DNA of 64,000 nucleotides from Entoloma clypeatum (taxonomy: Eukaryota > Basidiomycota > Agaricomycetes > Agaricales > Entolomataceae), in contig OY751494.1 of NCBI GenBank assembly GCA_963565915.1, positions 1,240,001 to 1,304,000 on the forward strand, given 5' to 3'. The position numbers were made by a program, and so were the translations under genes. Within the stretch, counting starts at the first letter, position 1; every line of letters starts with the position of its first letter. The notes under the pieces are model-generated. The model worked only from the letters and a program-made list of their open reading frames with translations. It was not told where the DNA came from and did not search any database. Positions 23,701-34,334 of this stretch are shown here, in pieces.

Positions 23701-24405
23701 CAGGATGATTGGGCTGAATGGATCACAATCGCAGAGTTCCAGTACAATGACAAAGAACATCAGGCGACGAAGCACACCCCATTCTACCTCAACTACGGTT
23801 TACATCCATGGAAGGGAGAACTCGTGTTAGAAGATACCAATCCAGCTGCCAATGACTTCTTGAAAAAACTCAAACAGGCACGAGAAGAAGCCAATGCTGC
23901 GCTGAAACAAGCACAGGATCAGATGAAGAAGACAGTTGACACACGGCGAAGTCCGTCTCGGGACTACCGCATCGGAGACAAGGTGTGGCTGGAAGGGACT
24001 AACATCAGGACCAATCGTCCCTCAAAGAAACTTGATGCACTCCAACATGGACCATTCAAAGTCCTAGAGAAGAAAGGAGCTAGCGCGTACCTTCTTGATC
24101 TTCCGAAGACTTGGAAGATGATTCACCCTGTGTTCAACGAGACCCTGTTGTCACCATATGAAACTCCGAAGTACGCCATCCAGAAAAAGAAACCAGCCCC
24201 TGATCTGATCATTGTCGAAGGACGAGAAGAGTACCATGTGTCTACGATCCTGGACTCTCAAAAGTTCCGCGGAAAGATCCAGTACCTCGTTCAGTGGGAA
24301 GGATATGGCCCAGAAGAGAACACATGGGAACCTCGAGCTAATGTTCAGAACGCTCAAGATTTGATCCATGATTTCCATTGGCAGAACCCGTCTCGACCAC
24401 AATAA
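20712..24405 (+). pseudogene. pol: G1-2 pol: protease-RT-RNase H-integrase-chromodomain, broken
   Basis: Same domain chain as G1-1 pol: protease VDSGCERTCI, RT with YMDD, RNase H, HHCC integrase, C-terminal chromodomain. Lesions: TGA at 20940-20942 (CGA in G1-1); an 8-bp deletion at 21920/21921 just after the RT block PLVM, shifting frame; TGA at 22699-22701 (CGA in G1-3); TGA at 23290-23292 (AGA in relatives). The last third, 23365-24405, with the integrase core and chromodomain, is open. Without repair no enzyme could be made, so any past movement used other copies' proteins or preceded the lesions. Confidence 0.9.
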
Positions 24406-24538
24406 AAGACGAGTTCTCAAAACCCATGACAGTATCGACCTCATCAGTCAACCACACACCGAGTTCCCCACTCTAGTCTTCTACCTGCCCAATATAGCCA
24501 CCCCATTCTTCTTTTATCTCTCAACCATCCTCACCGCC

Positions 24539-24910
24539 ATGTCAAACACCATCGTCACCTCCACCTCCACCACCGACATCAACCCCGCCATCGCCGCCCT
24601 TATGAACGAAGCGCTCTCCATGAGAGACCAAATCCACGCTCTCGAAACTTCCCTTGCCGACCTCCTCCATCGCCAGATGCATATCCGGCTCCACTCGCTG
24701 TCCAACCTACCCGTCGCCCCGAGTCCCAAGGAAAAACAAATTCTTGGAAACTACACCAGCACCCTCGTGATAGAGAATCGACGTATTCGGCTGGCTATCA
24801 AAGGCCTCGAACTCGCCGTAGCCATCAACGAGGAGTTGATATATGATTGGAGCCTCAAGGAAAGTCCGAACTGGTCCGATCCCGGCAACAACGAGGGATG
24901 GGGACAATGA
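24539..24910 (+). CDS. G1-2 ORF3, 123 aa
   Basis: Intact ORF starting MSNTIVTSTSTTDINP and ending NNEGWGQ, between pol and the 3' LTR. The blocks EALSMRDQIHALETS and RQMHIRLHSLSNLP are shared with the G1-1 and G1-3 copies. Compared with G1-3, many third positions differ while the protein is nearly the same, which suggests past selection on the product. No signal peptide, membrane segment or known domain seen. Read-through from the upstream frame (24368) is open, but the ATG at 24539 is the start conserved in all three copies. Confidence 0.72.
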   Translation: MSNTIVTSTSTTDINPAIAALMNEALSMRDQIHALETSLADLLHRQMHIRLHSLSNLPVAPSPKEKQILGNYTSTLVIENRRIRLAIKGLELAVAINEELIYDWSLKESPNWSDPGNNEGWGQ

Positions 24911-24944
24911 CTCTGTGAGGACACAGAGCTTGAGGAGGGGAACA

Positions 24945-25332
24945 TGTTACGGACTTACCGGTTTGTATGCTACGCACTTTTCCCTTGCATCGTACCTTCG
25001 TCATTTCTTTGACTCATCGGACCGCTTATTCATTTACCTTTACTCTACCATTCTCCTTTAGTATACTTCGCTCCCGCGCTGACTCACACTCCGCAGTAGG
25101 GATTACTCAGTCCGCAGTCGTCTGACTCACTTCGCACTGCCTTCCGCAGTTACTGACTCATCCGCACTGCCTTCCGCAGCTACTGACTCACTTGCTACCG
25201 CTCGTAGCCAGTACTATATAAACCCCATGTACCATAGCTACATTCCTTAGATTTATCAATCACTTTGCTCTTCGCCTTTCCACATTCCTGCATACTCTGC
25301 CCGAACCTTGGAACGGTTTGTTAAGCATAACA
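24945..25332 (+). repeat. G1-2 3' LTR (388 bp)
   Basis: Same ends as the 5' LTR and the same type B upstream U3, but the repeat-rich middle (about 25080-25210) differs strongly from the 5' LTR and matches G1-4. The start box reads AGATTTATCAA, one base off the primer-site complement. Confidence 0.92.
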
Positions 25333-26041
25333 AATATGAGGGATTCTCAACATCCTCAGACTCATCATTGTGTAGCGCTAAGGGGACACCATGTAAGTTT
25401 GAGTTCAATATATATGTGTTGACTCAACTCACCTAAGTTTTTGAGAATCTCAGTCAATACATCATCTTGCTTAGCTTCATCCCATGCATCCTCGATATCA
25501 CCCATGTCTTCAGCTGAGGTAGGCATAGTTTCGAGGCCACCCCACACTCTGACCCCCCCAATTTTGCGCTCAAATTCCTTTCTAGCATCTCGCAACATCT
25601 CCTCTGGTTGCTGTTCAATCTCGAACACGGTATCGGTCGGCATGAAAGCATCCCACATTCCCTGTTCGGCATTCAATGGCCCATGGGATTCACAGGCCCC
25701 ATGATCATGCACAGCATCAACTAGCATGCTTCAAGCCAAAGCAAAGCTTTCCTCTGAAGGATCATTCTGGCGGCTGGCAGCTAAGTCAAATGCCACCTTT
25801 CATTCTAGACATCTTTTATGTGTTGATGACCTTTCATGACCCTTCAGGCTCTCCTGTTGAATCCAATCTTCGCTGGAGTGGTCAAGCCCATGGTGATAGA
25901 AACAGACTTTACATCGAATTTTTCCATCATCAGTACATGTTTCAATATCTATACTCCCTGTCAATGTCAACACTGAAACCATTATAGCTTTTGTCACATA
26001 CATTCAGGCAATGGCACCTTTTTTCGACCATTTCCATACAT

Positions 26042-26214
26042 GGGACACGTAATATTTCAAAGGTCACGATGGAGCTACCCTGGCAGAACCCATGACCAAG
26101 CACAAAAACACTGTTTGCTTCATTTTTTTGCCTTCACAGCTTCTTTGTTCCTCTCACCATCCTTCCGCTTCAGATTCCTCAATTTTCTAAACTCACTCTC
26201 GTTGCATTCTCTCA
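26042..26214. promoter_or_regulatory. Shared intergenic region of the divergent H1/H2 pair
   Basis: Only 173 bp separate the H1 ATG (minus) from the H2 ATG (plus). The part next to H2 is CT-rich (TTCTTTGTTCCTCTC...), as is common upstream of fungal start codons. No TATA box is clear. It is likely to hold both promoters. Confidence 0.5.
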
Positions 26215-29200
26215 ATGTCTGAAAGGCCTCATCTTTCCTCTTCAAGTGGTACCCCCGTTCCTGGTTTGTCCAATGAAGAATGCGCGCAGCGCGAACTTGT
26301 CACAATGATGTCATCAGGCATCCCACAGTCTGACAGTCCTGCAGCTGATAGTGCAGGTGAGCCAACCCCAGATGAAGAAGAGCCACTCCCGGGCCTGGGA
26401 CCCTTCCTAATAACTCTGGCAACCCTCCGTAACGAGCTCATTGTAGCTCACCAAAAATCTACCCAGCTCAAACTCCACCCGTACCAGCGCGACACCATCG
26501 AAGAGTTTGCCAAGGTAGAAACGTCAGTCCGTGGCACCCAAATTCATACTCAATCTGTTTCCAGGGTTCCCCCATGTTTTGTGATGTAATGCTTCTTGCA
26601 CACATCTGTTCTCTAGAAAACCAGATCTCCACACTCAAATCAGCTGCACCGCCTTTTGTTTCCCCTCCCCAACTTATTGTGAGCATCTTTTGCGCCTCTC
26701 ATTGTTTGTCTGACTACTTGACATGTTTCTTCAGGAAAATATAAGAAGCTTCATTATCGCAGTATTACTTTCATCCAAGCTCAGTGCATACAAATGTGCC
26801 TCAGTTCCAGTCGGCCATGTCATGGTATATCTGTTCTTGCAGCACTGGACATGGACTTATGAGGCATGATATTAGACACTTCTCACTGCTGTCACCCGCT
26901 CCTACATACCAGAAAATTTGGCAAATGATCTGTTTATCCTGAAGACGGTGAAAAGTGATGTACAGGAAGAACTTACACAAGCACACGCCAAATTTAAGAA
27001 ACTGGTGAGTCTATTCCTTTGGTCGTTAACACACCCTTACTGTAAGGGCAACCACTTTCACTTTTTACTTTTCCTTTCCTTTCTATTCCACCATCTCCGA
27101 CGTCCTCTGATCGTATCCGCTGTCTCCGACATCTTATCCACCTCTCCACATCTGACGACTCCACCCCCATCCGCTACTCCGCACGTCGGATCGCAGGTAC
27201 TATCATTCATCTTGTTTCCATTCATCCTTCATCGCTACTCCCGATCATTGCTCATCATTCATGCGTCTCGTTTTATCTCTTATTTCATATCTCATTTTAC
27301 TATTTATCTCGCTAGCTTGCAGGGGAATCCTTAGAACTTTCTCTTCGGATCTCCCTTGCAAGGTGTGTGTTGTATTACTTATCAGACTGCTCAATCTAAA
27401 CTTCGGATCTCCCTTGCAAGTATCTGAGTTTGAGTCTTGGATCGTAAGGTCGCCCTTACAGTAGAAAGTTCTCTTCTAATTGGACCGGGTCCGATTGCAT
27501 CGTTGTCACGATTCCGCGCTTCAGAGCAGCTTCGTCCGCGTCCGACTCTGATACATCTCACACCCCTTCCAGTTCTTCTAATTACCTCTCCGTAACTGGT
27601 GATTCTGCTCCACGCATAGTAATGGACGACCCCAATCGCCTTGAACAGCTCGAGCACGAGTTCCAGGAACAACGTCAAACTCTCGCTGATATCTCGACTC
27701 AACTTGACCAACTCCTCCTCGCCTTCAACACAATTCCTCCCCCAGCTCCGCCACCTATCCCACCTGCTCCCGCACCCGTTATTATACCCGCTCCGCTCGC
27801 TCCGGCCAATCCGGGTGTGCGTCGAGCAAAACCTGCCAATCCGTCGGACTTCGATGGATCACGCGCAAATGGCTGGACCTTTCTAAACTCCTGTGAATTG
27901 TTTATGGGGCTGGCTCCAGAACAGTTCACAGACGACCACGCTAAAATTTATTGGGCTTTATCTTTCATGAAGAGTGGATGTGCAGCATGCTTTGCGGATC
28001 GCATTATCCGACAGGAGCGGAGGACCGGTGCTCCGCCTTATCGGACTTGGGTGGACTTCCGTGCAGTCTTTACAGCGGAGTTCACTCCGAAGAATGAGGA
28101 ACAGGACACGAGACTGATCCTCAAAGGAGAATCCTATTATCAAGGTCAACGGGATGTCGAGACCTATATTGACGAGTTCAAAGACTACATTGACAAAGCG
28201 GGATATCAGGAGGATACCAACATCATACTCAAATTCCGCCATGGTCTCCGTTCCGACATTCAGAACGAGATTGCCACCCTGACCCATGGACGACCTGCGG
28301 ATGACAACCCCGATGAGTGGTACTCTGCAGCATGAGTCAATGATGACAATAGGATTGCCAACAAAGCCTTCAAAGCCACTGCTCCGACCCGCACCTCCGC
28401 CTTCCGCAATGTTGTCGGACCAAGAGTACCTGGCACCTCAGTATTCCCTCGCCCCTACATTCCATTCACTCCGCGTACAGCTCCGCTCCGCTGACAAGGG
28501 ACCCCAATGCAATGGACATTGATACTTCACGCGTCAAAGGCAAGAATGCCAATGCATGCTTCAGATGTAACAAAACGGGTCACTTTAGTCGTGAATGCCC
28601 CCTTCGCTTCGATGTTTGCTTCATGACAACGGAGGAGCAGGACGAGTTTGTTATGGAACAACTCGTGGTCAAGGACGCAGCAGAAGGCAACTCCGTTCTG
28701 CCCACGGAGTCTGCAGAGTCGGAGGAAGGACAGGAGGATTTTCCTCCCCACAGCGAGTGAACAGTGCGCCCTCGTTGTCTGCTAAAAATCGTTATGCTGC
28801 CTTATTTATGGAACAATATGATCCTATACCCTCCATCTCTAAGCCTGCAAATGATCCCATAGTCGCACCCAACTCTGCAAATCCCATCCGCCTCCGCCTC
28901 TCTAAATGGGAGCGTCAGCTTCCAAAACAATATGTCCTCGCCTCCGCTCACTCCAACAATTCTATTGAACTAGACATAGTTCTTGAAACTACCGACACCA
29001 AAGACACACTATCACAAAAGGCCTTACTCGACAGCGGGGCAACAGGGTCGTTTATTGAACGCACTCTGGTCGAGAAACATCAACTCTCTACTCGAAAACT
29101 ACAACACGCAATTCCGGTATACAACATCGACAGAACTCCAAACGAGGCCAGAGCAATAACGGAGGTGTTGGATGTAGTGCTCCGCTATCGGGATCACTCG

Positions 29201-32200
29201 GAATGGACCCAGCTTGCAGTCACAAGTTTGGGAAAACAAGAAATTGTGCTAGGCTTCACTTGGCTCAAAGAACACAACCCTGAGGTAGATTGGACGTCAG
29301 GGGAAGTGAAGATGGGTGTCCTGCACGATGCCGGACATGCCACCAGGAGGCAGCCCAAGAGCGGAAGGAGCAGAAGTTTGAACAAGTCCGCATCCGAGCC
29401 TGTTGGATGGGTTCCGCTCCGACGTCCGGTCTAGAGGAGGAGGCTCCACATGGCCCATGGGTGGAGGATGTCACAGAAGGAGAGGAAGCGGAGGAGTTAA
29501 CGGAAGACGATGAGGAAGAGGATGAGTTTGAGGAGGGAGATTGCCTTTTTGTTGGAACAGTACCCGCGGAGGCAGAGTTCATCCGCGCTTCATCCAATAT
29601 CTCGCAACGTCTATCAGAGGCCTTCCTCAGTAACCAAAAACCTAAATCTTTCCGCAACTCTGTACTGGACCACTTGTTTGACTTCGAAGACGTATTCTCA
29701 AAGACCTCTTTCGACACCTTACCGGAAGAGCGGACTTGGGACCACGCCATTGAACTTGTTCCGGACGCCTCTCCAGCGGGTTGTAAGGTATATCCGCTTG
29801 CTCCGAACGAACAGAAGGAACTCGACGTGTTATTGGAGGAAAACCTTGCAACTGGTCAGATCCGCCCTTCCAAGTCTCTGATGGCATCTCCGGTATTCTA
29901 CATCAAGAAGAAGGATGGCTCCCTTCGTCTTGTACAAGACTACCAGTCACTCAATTCCAAAACTACCAAAAACAAGTATCCGCTTCCACTCATATCTGAA
30001 CTGATCAATAAGCTTCAACGCGCTCAATACTTCACCAAGCTCGACATCCACTAGGGCTACAACAATGTGCGGATAAAACCCGGAGACGAGTGGAAGGCTG
30101 CTTTTCAGACCAATCGCAGACTCTATGAACTATTGGTGATGTTCTTCGGCCTCACTAATAGTCCATCCACATTCCAGACTATGATGAACGAGATCTTTCA
30201 GGACCTTATCACTGAAGGTGTAGTCTGTGTTTACCTCGACGACATACTCATCTTCACAGAGACCCTTGCGGAGCATCGGAGAGTCACACGGATCGTACTG
30301 GAACGACTTCGCGAACACAAACTCTATCTAAAACCAGAGAAATGCGAGTTTGAACAAACACGCATTGAATACCTAGGCCTTATTATTGAACAAGGACACA
30401 TAGAGATGGATCCGGTGAAGGTAGCGGGGGTCGCGGAGTGGCCTGCTCTGACAAACATCCGAGAAGTACAGTCCTTTCTGGGATTCACTAACTTCTATCG
30501 CCGTTTTATTGAAGGGTTTTTGGACATCGCGCGCCCACTTTTCGAGCTCACGAAGAAAGGGCACCTCTGGTCTTGGAGGGAGGGAGAAGTGTCCGCATTT
30601 GCGGAGTTGAAGCGGAGGATTACATCCGCTCCGATCCTGGTCTTAGCTGATCATGGAAAGGAGTGGCGGATAGAAGCGGATAGCTCGGACTTTGCAACCG
30701 GAGCAGTACTGTCCCAACCAACAGAGGACGGTAAGTGGCACCCTGTCGCATTCTATTCCAAAAGTCTAAGTCCGGTGGAACGCAACTACGAGATCTACGA
30801 CAAGGAGATGTTGGCAGTGGTCCGCGCATTGGAGGAGTGGAGGCACTTCCTTGAAGGAGCAGAGAAGACAGTGGAGATTTGGACGGACCACAAAAATCTT
30901 GAGTATTTCATGACAGCTCAAAAACTAAATCGACAACAGGCTAGATGGTCCTTATACCTCGCTCGTTTCGATTTCAAAATGCACCATCGACCTGGCAAGT
31001 CAATGGGAAAGTCCGACGCTTTGTCCCGACAAGCGGACCACGGAGACGGATCGTGGGACAATGAAAACATCATCCTTCTTCGACCAGAATTGTTTGCAGT
31101 GCGAGCAATGCATGGGGTAACTGTTCAAGGGGAAGAATGCGACGTCCTCCGCCAGGTCCGACAGGGAATCCGAGAGGGGTTACTGGAGGATAGTGTGGCG
31201 GAGGTCGTCAAATCCCTTCCAACCGTCGGAGTGGGGTCTGTCCGCAGTGCAGAGTGGAGGCAAGCAGAAGGTTTGCTCTACTTCAGGGATCGTATCTATG
31301 TTCCTAACAATCCCCAACTGCATCATCGGATCCTCACACAACACCATGACACTCCGGTGGCCAGACATCCTGGACGGTGGAAAACCTTGGAACTGGTGTC
31401 GCGCAATTACTGGTGGCCACACATGTCTCGTTTAATAGGTCAATATTGCAAGACATGTGACCCATGCCTCCGCACCAAGGTCCGACGCACTCCGCCCTCC
31501 GGAGAGCTCAATCCGCTACCAGTCCCCACAGAGCGATGGCAAGTAACCAGTGTTGACTTCATTACTGAACTACCAGAAGCCCACGGCTACGACGCTATCA
31601 TGGTCGTAGTGGACTCAGTAGGGAAGCGGGGACACTTCATCCCGATGCACTCCGACATCTCCGCACTCAGGACTGCATGCTCCTATGTTCAAAATGTCTG
31701 GAAACTCCACGGACTACCAGAGGCCATTGTCTCCGACCAAGGACCACAGTTTGTCACCAAGTTCACGTGCGAACTATACAGGCTGCTTAACATTAAGGTT
31801 GCTGCCTCGACAGCCTACCATCCGCAGTCGGATGGACAGACGGAGCGGGTCAATCAAGGATTGGAACAATACCTTCACCTATTCGTCAATGAACATCAAG
31901 ACGATTGGGACGAATGGCTTCCGATGGCGGAATTTGCATACAACAACCATGTTCACGCATTGACACATCAAACTCCATTCTACATTGACACCGGCCGCCA
32001 TCTGCGCATGGGATTCGAACCTCATGAGAAGCGGACGGAGATCGAGGCAGTAGCAGATTTCAGCCAACGGATGAAGTCCGCTCTAGAGGAGGCTTGCGCA
32101 GCACTGACAAAGGCAAAAGACGACATGGCGCAATACTACAACCAGCATCGGAGCACCACTCCGACATTCCGCCTGGGGGACAAGGTCTTTTTAGACTCAT

Positions 32201-33588
32201 CAGACCTCAAAACCACCCAACCCACAAAGAAACTTGCACATCGATACATAGGCCCTTTCCCAGTGGTCCGACCTGTCGGAACACATGCCTACAAACTTCG
32301 CCTTCCCCCTTCCATGTCCCGTGTTCATCCAGTATTCCATGTCGTCAAACTTTCACTAGTTCCCGATGACCCTTTCCGATGCCAAGTCCGCTCTCCTCCG
32401 CCTCGTCGGAGAAGAATTGGAGTACGATGTTGAAAACCTCTTGGACAGCCAACTGCATTGAGGCAAGCTTCAATTCTTGGTCAAATGGAAGGGATATGGC
32501 TACGAAGAGAATTCCTGGGAAGCAGAAAACAATGTCCACGCTCTGCGCCTAGTCCGCGACTTCTACCGACGCCATCTGGGAGCTCCGCGGCGGATCACCG
32601 CCGTGATATTCGACTCATTTCGCCTGACACGTTGAGACGCCGTGCCTTGAAGGGGGGGTGATGTAAGGGCAACCACTTTCACTTTTTACTTTTCCTTTCC
32701 TTTCTTCCTTTCCTTTCTATTCCACCATCTCCGATGTCATCCGATCGTATCCGCTGTCTCCGACATCTTATCTGCCTCTCCGCATCCGACGACTCCACCC
32801 CCATCTGCTACTCCACACGTCGGATCGCAGGTACTATCATTCATCTTGTTTCCATTCATCCTTCATCGCTACTCCCGATCATTGCTCATCATTCATGTGT
32901 CTCGTTTTATCTCTTATTTCATATCTCATTTTACTATTTATCTCGCTAGCTTGCAGGGGAATCCTTAGAACTTTCTCTTCAGATCTCCCTTGCAAGGTGT
33001 GTGTTGTATTACTTATCAGACTGCTCAATCTAAACTTCGGATCTCCCTTGCAAGTATCTGAGTTTGAGTCTTGGATCGTAAGGTCGCCCTTACACTTACC
33101 ATCCAAATTTTTACAGATACGGAATAGCATTTCAGATTCAGACAGTATCTTTGACCTTGCAACAGCGGTGGTTACCAACTCAAAGTTGTCTGTCAGTGTT
33201 CCCCTCTGTGCGAGACTGGCATTATTAGTAAGTCTCTAATCATTGGCATTGGTTTTATATCAACGTACATCTCCCCCAGATAGCGGAAAGTTTATGTTGA
33301 ATGTTCCAATTCAAAGTACTGGGACAAAGTCAATGCACAGCTAATGCTTATTTGTAACATGGCAGATGGCGAGGCCTGGAAGATTACCAAGTGTGTCATT
33401 TGAATCTATTTACCAGCCATGATACTTACAAATATGCAAGAGCTTTTGAGTGCATCCTCCAGGCTGATCGGAGCACCTATGGTAGTGACACGACCTATAC
33501 ACTCGACAAGGATAACAATGACTTCCAAAATTCTGTTGATGATGTGCTCGCAGGGGCTGGCATGGTCGTAGGGGTGGGTGGGTCATAG
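26215..33588 (+). CDS. H2: seven-exon gene, 332-aa protein of unknown function, chromovirus in intron 4
   Basis: Predicted exons: 26215-26514, 26565-26678, 26735-26824, 26876-27004, 33117-33227, 33284-33390, 33441-33588, in total 999 nt with no internal stop. All introns obey GT-AG and, apart from intron 4, are 50-57 nt. Intron 4 (27005-33116) holds element G2; without G2 and one TSD copy it would be about 53 nt. The protein starts with a Ser/Pro/Glu-rich, probably disordered region (residues 1-65), then helical segments: LKLHPYQRDTIEEFAK, MLLAHICSLENQISTLK, ENIRSFIIAVLLSSKL, KSDVQEELTQAHAKFKKL, SVPLCARLALL, KYWDKVNAQL. It ends in an acidic stretch. No signal peptide. It resembles, from memory, an uncharacterised family expanded in Agaricomycetes; I do not know the function. 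Intron calls were made by eye, so single boundaries may be off. Confidence 0.65.
27041..27460 (+). repeat. G2 5' LTR (420 bp)
   Basis: Begins TGTAAGGGCAACC and ends GTCGCCCTTACA with a 9-bp terminal inverted repeat (TGTAAGGGC/GCCCTTACA). The box CCTT-AGAACTTTCT at 27329-27342, about 30 bp after a TATTTAT stretch, is the probable start of the transcript. Confidence 0.92.
27463..27472 (+). promoter_or_regulatory. G2 self-priming primer-binding site
   Basis: AGAAAGTTCT lies two bases inside the 5' LTR and is the 10-nt complement of AGAACTTTCT at 27333-27342 in the LTR. The spacing and the CCTT before the start box match those in family G1. Confidence 0.68.
27622..28760 (+). pseudogene. gag: G2 gag, broken
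   Basis: Starts MDDPNRLEQLEHEFQEQRQT, a coiled-coil N-terminus, then a Pro-rich linker and a retrotransposon Gag domain (FDGSRANGWTFLNSCELFM; WALSFMKSG; YIDEFKDYIDKAGY). TGA at 28333-28335 (CGA expected) ends the first ORF. The same frame then runs on with Arg/Pro-rich sequence to about 28490, and a frameshift separates it from the zinc knuckle CFRCNKTGHFSREC in 28512-28760, which ends in an acidic tail. Confidence 0.85.
28770..32635 (+). pseudogene. pol: G2 pol: protease-RT-RNase H-integrase-chromodomain, broken
   Basis: Protease LLDSGATGSF sits in one frame (ORF to 29434); a shift leads to the RT frame (29290 on). TAG at 30052-30054 replaces Trp in the HWGYNNVRI block. From 30067 to 32433 a 788-codon ORF holds RT with YLDD, RNase H, the HHCC finger and the integrase core (DQGPQFVTKF; DGQTERVNQGLEQY). 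A further shift at about 32400 leads to a chromodomain (LQFLVKWKGYGYEENSWE) with TGA at 32459-32461 and a final stop at 32633-32635. At least four disabling lesions in pol; no ORF3 like that of G1 follows. Confidence 0.9.
32662..33094 (+). repeat. G2 3' LTR (433 bp)
   Basis: Matches 27041-27460 with an added 13-bp TTCCTTTCC-type unit near 32705 and scattered substitutions. Confidence 0.92.
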
Positions 33589-34334
33589 TATCTCGGACCC
33601 TTGTTCAAGTTTAGCCTAGTCCTTCTTATTGTCAACATCAATACTATCATCCTTTCTAATGTCCATCTGAATTGTATCCTATTGGTCTACATCAAGCCTG
33701 AAGTGAGCTGACTACCCATCTCCGGAGTGTAGACTGTGAGAGGAATTGACCAGGTCTTGGGAGAGGGATAGACCAGGTCTCAAGAGAGGGATAGACCAGG
33801 CCTTGGGAGAGGGATACAATCGATGTTGCAAAAGGGATACAACAGGTGTTGCAAAAGGATAGGCCAGGCCTTGCGAGGGGGATTAACAGCATCTCATAAT
33901 AGCAATTAACCACATCACACAAGAGGGATGAACCACATCAGCAAAACCTGGAGACGCTGGGGAGTGTCCAGAGTACTCTGGAGCGCCATAGCACTGTAGC
34001 GAAGGGTTATGATTTGAGAGTGCTCTGTAGCAACCTGCCATCACTCTGTAGCAACCTGTAGCAATCTGCCATCACTATGTAGCAATCTGTAGCAACCTGC
34101 CATTCCTCTGTAGTGCTACAGAGCAACCTCTCATGACTATGTATCACTACAGACTGTGTTGCTTCGATGCTATCAATTGCCATAATATTGGCTCATTCAT
34201 TGCATTCACTTGTAACACACGAAAGTGAATATCAAAAATCGATTTCATTTGTGGGCGAATTCTACCAGACTACAAAACTATGGGAGAAATACTGAATGTT
34301 GCGCCAAACCCGAGTCAAGTCCCCCGGCCCCACG
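33589..34334. repeat. Tandem 23-bp and TGTAGCAACCTG repeats, no gene
   Basis: About five units of 23 bp (ACCAGG..TTGGGAGAGGGAT) lie at about 33745-33890, and a GTAGCAACCTGCCATCAC motif recurs between 34030 and 34115. Related TTGCTACA words recur at 36810-36930 on the other side of the inverted repeat. No gene recognised. Confidence 0.6.

Larger units (their letters stand above)
18717..25332 (+). mobile_element. Ty3/gypsy chromovirus G1-2, full length, TSD AATAT
   Basis: LTRs 18717-19105 (389 bp) and 24945-25332 (388 bp) enclose leader, gag, pol and ORF3 on the plus strand. AATAT at 18712-18716 and 25333-25337 is a perfect TSD in an exon of H1. A purine-rich tract (about 24930-24944) precedes the 3' LTR. 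Gag is complete; pol carries one in-frame TGA before the protease, one 8-bp deletion and two later TGAs. Confidence 0.94.
15150..26041 (-). pseudogene. H1: multi-exon Agaricomycete-expanded gene family, split by chromovirus G1-2
   Basis: The start ATG at 26041 followed by a 44-nt GTATGT...AG intron gives a short first exon, then a C2H2-like finger (IRCKVC ... SLKGHERSSTH). The chain continues to 25333, where G1-2 is inserted with TSD AATAT, and resumes at 18716 in the same frame: NPSYSDSNAW is rebuilt across the junction, followed by LLDTIDNLPRLHISGSL. Further blocks: NRSKNWNKH (about 17830), CGHIGGNGNHPCRKC (about 17490), TPVEILHTILLGVVKY (about 16985), a long helical region to 16370, INTHAFHNVHL (about 15480) and a Lys/Ala-rich tail ending at 15150. 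In-frame TGA codons at 25800-25802, 25732-25734, 18527-18529 and 15438-15440 make it dead. I recognise the blocks as a large uncharacterised family repeated in mushroom genomes, probably mobile or derived from a mobile element; the biochemical role is unknown. Confidence 0.7.
27041..33094 (+). mobile_element. Ty3/gypsy chromovirus G2, full length, TSD CTTAC, inside H2 intron 4
   Basis: LTRs 27041-27460 (420 bp) and 32662-33094 (433 bp), TGTAAGGGC...GCCCTTACA, enclose gag and pol. CTTAC at 27036-27040 and 33095-33099 is a perfect TSD. A polypurine tract GAAGGGGGGG precedes the 3' LTR. The LTRs differ by a 13-bp repeat unit (TTCCTTTCC type) and few substitutions. Several stops and frameshifts inactivate the ORFs. 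Confidence 0.93.
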
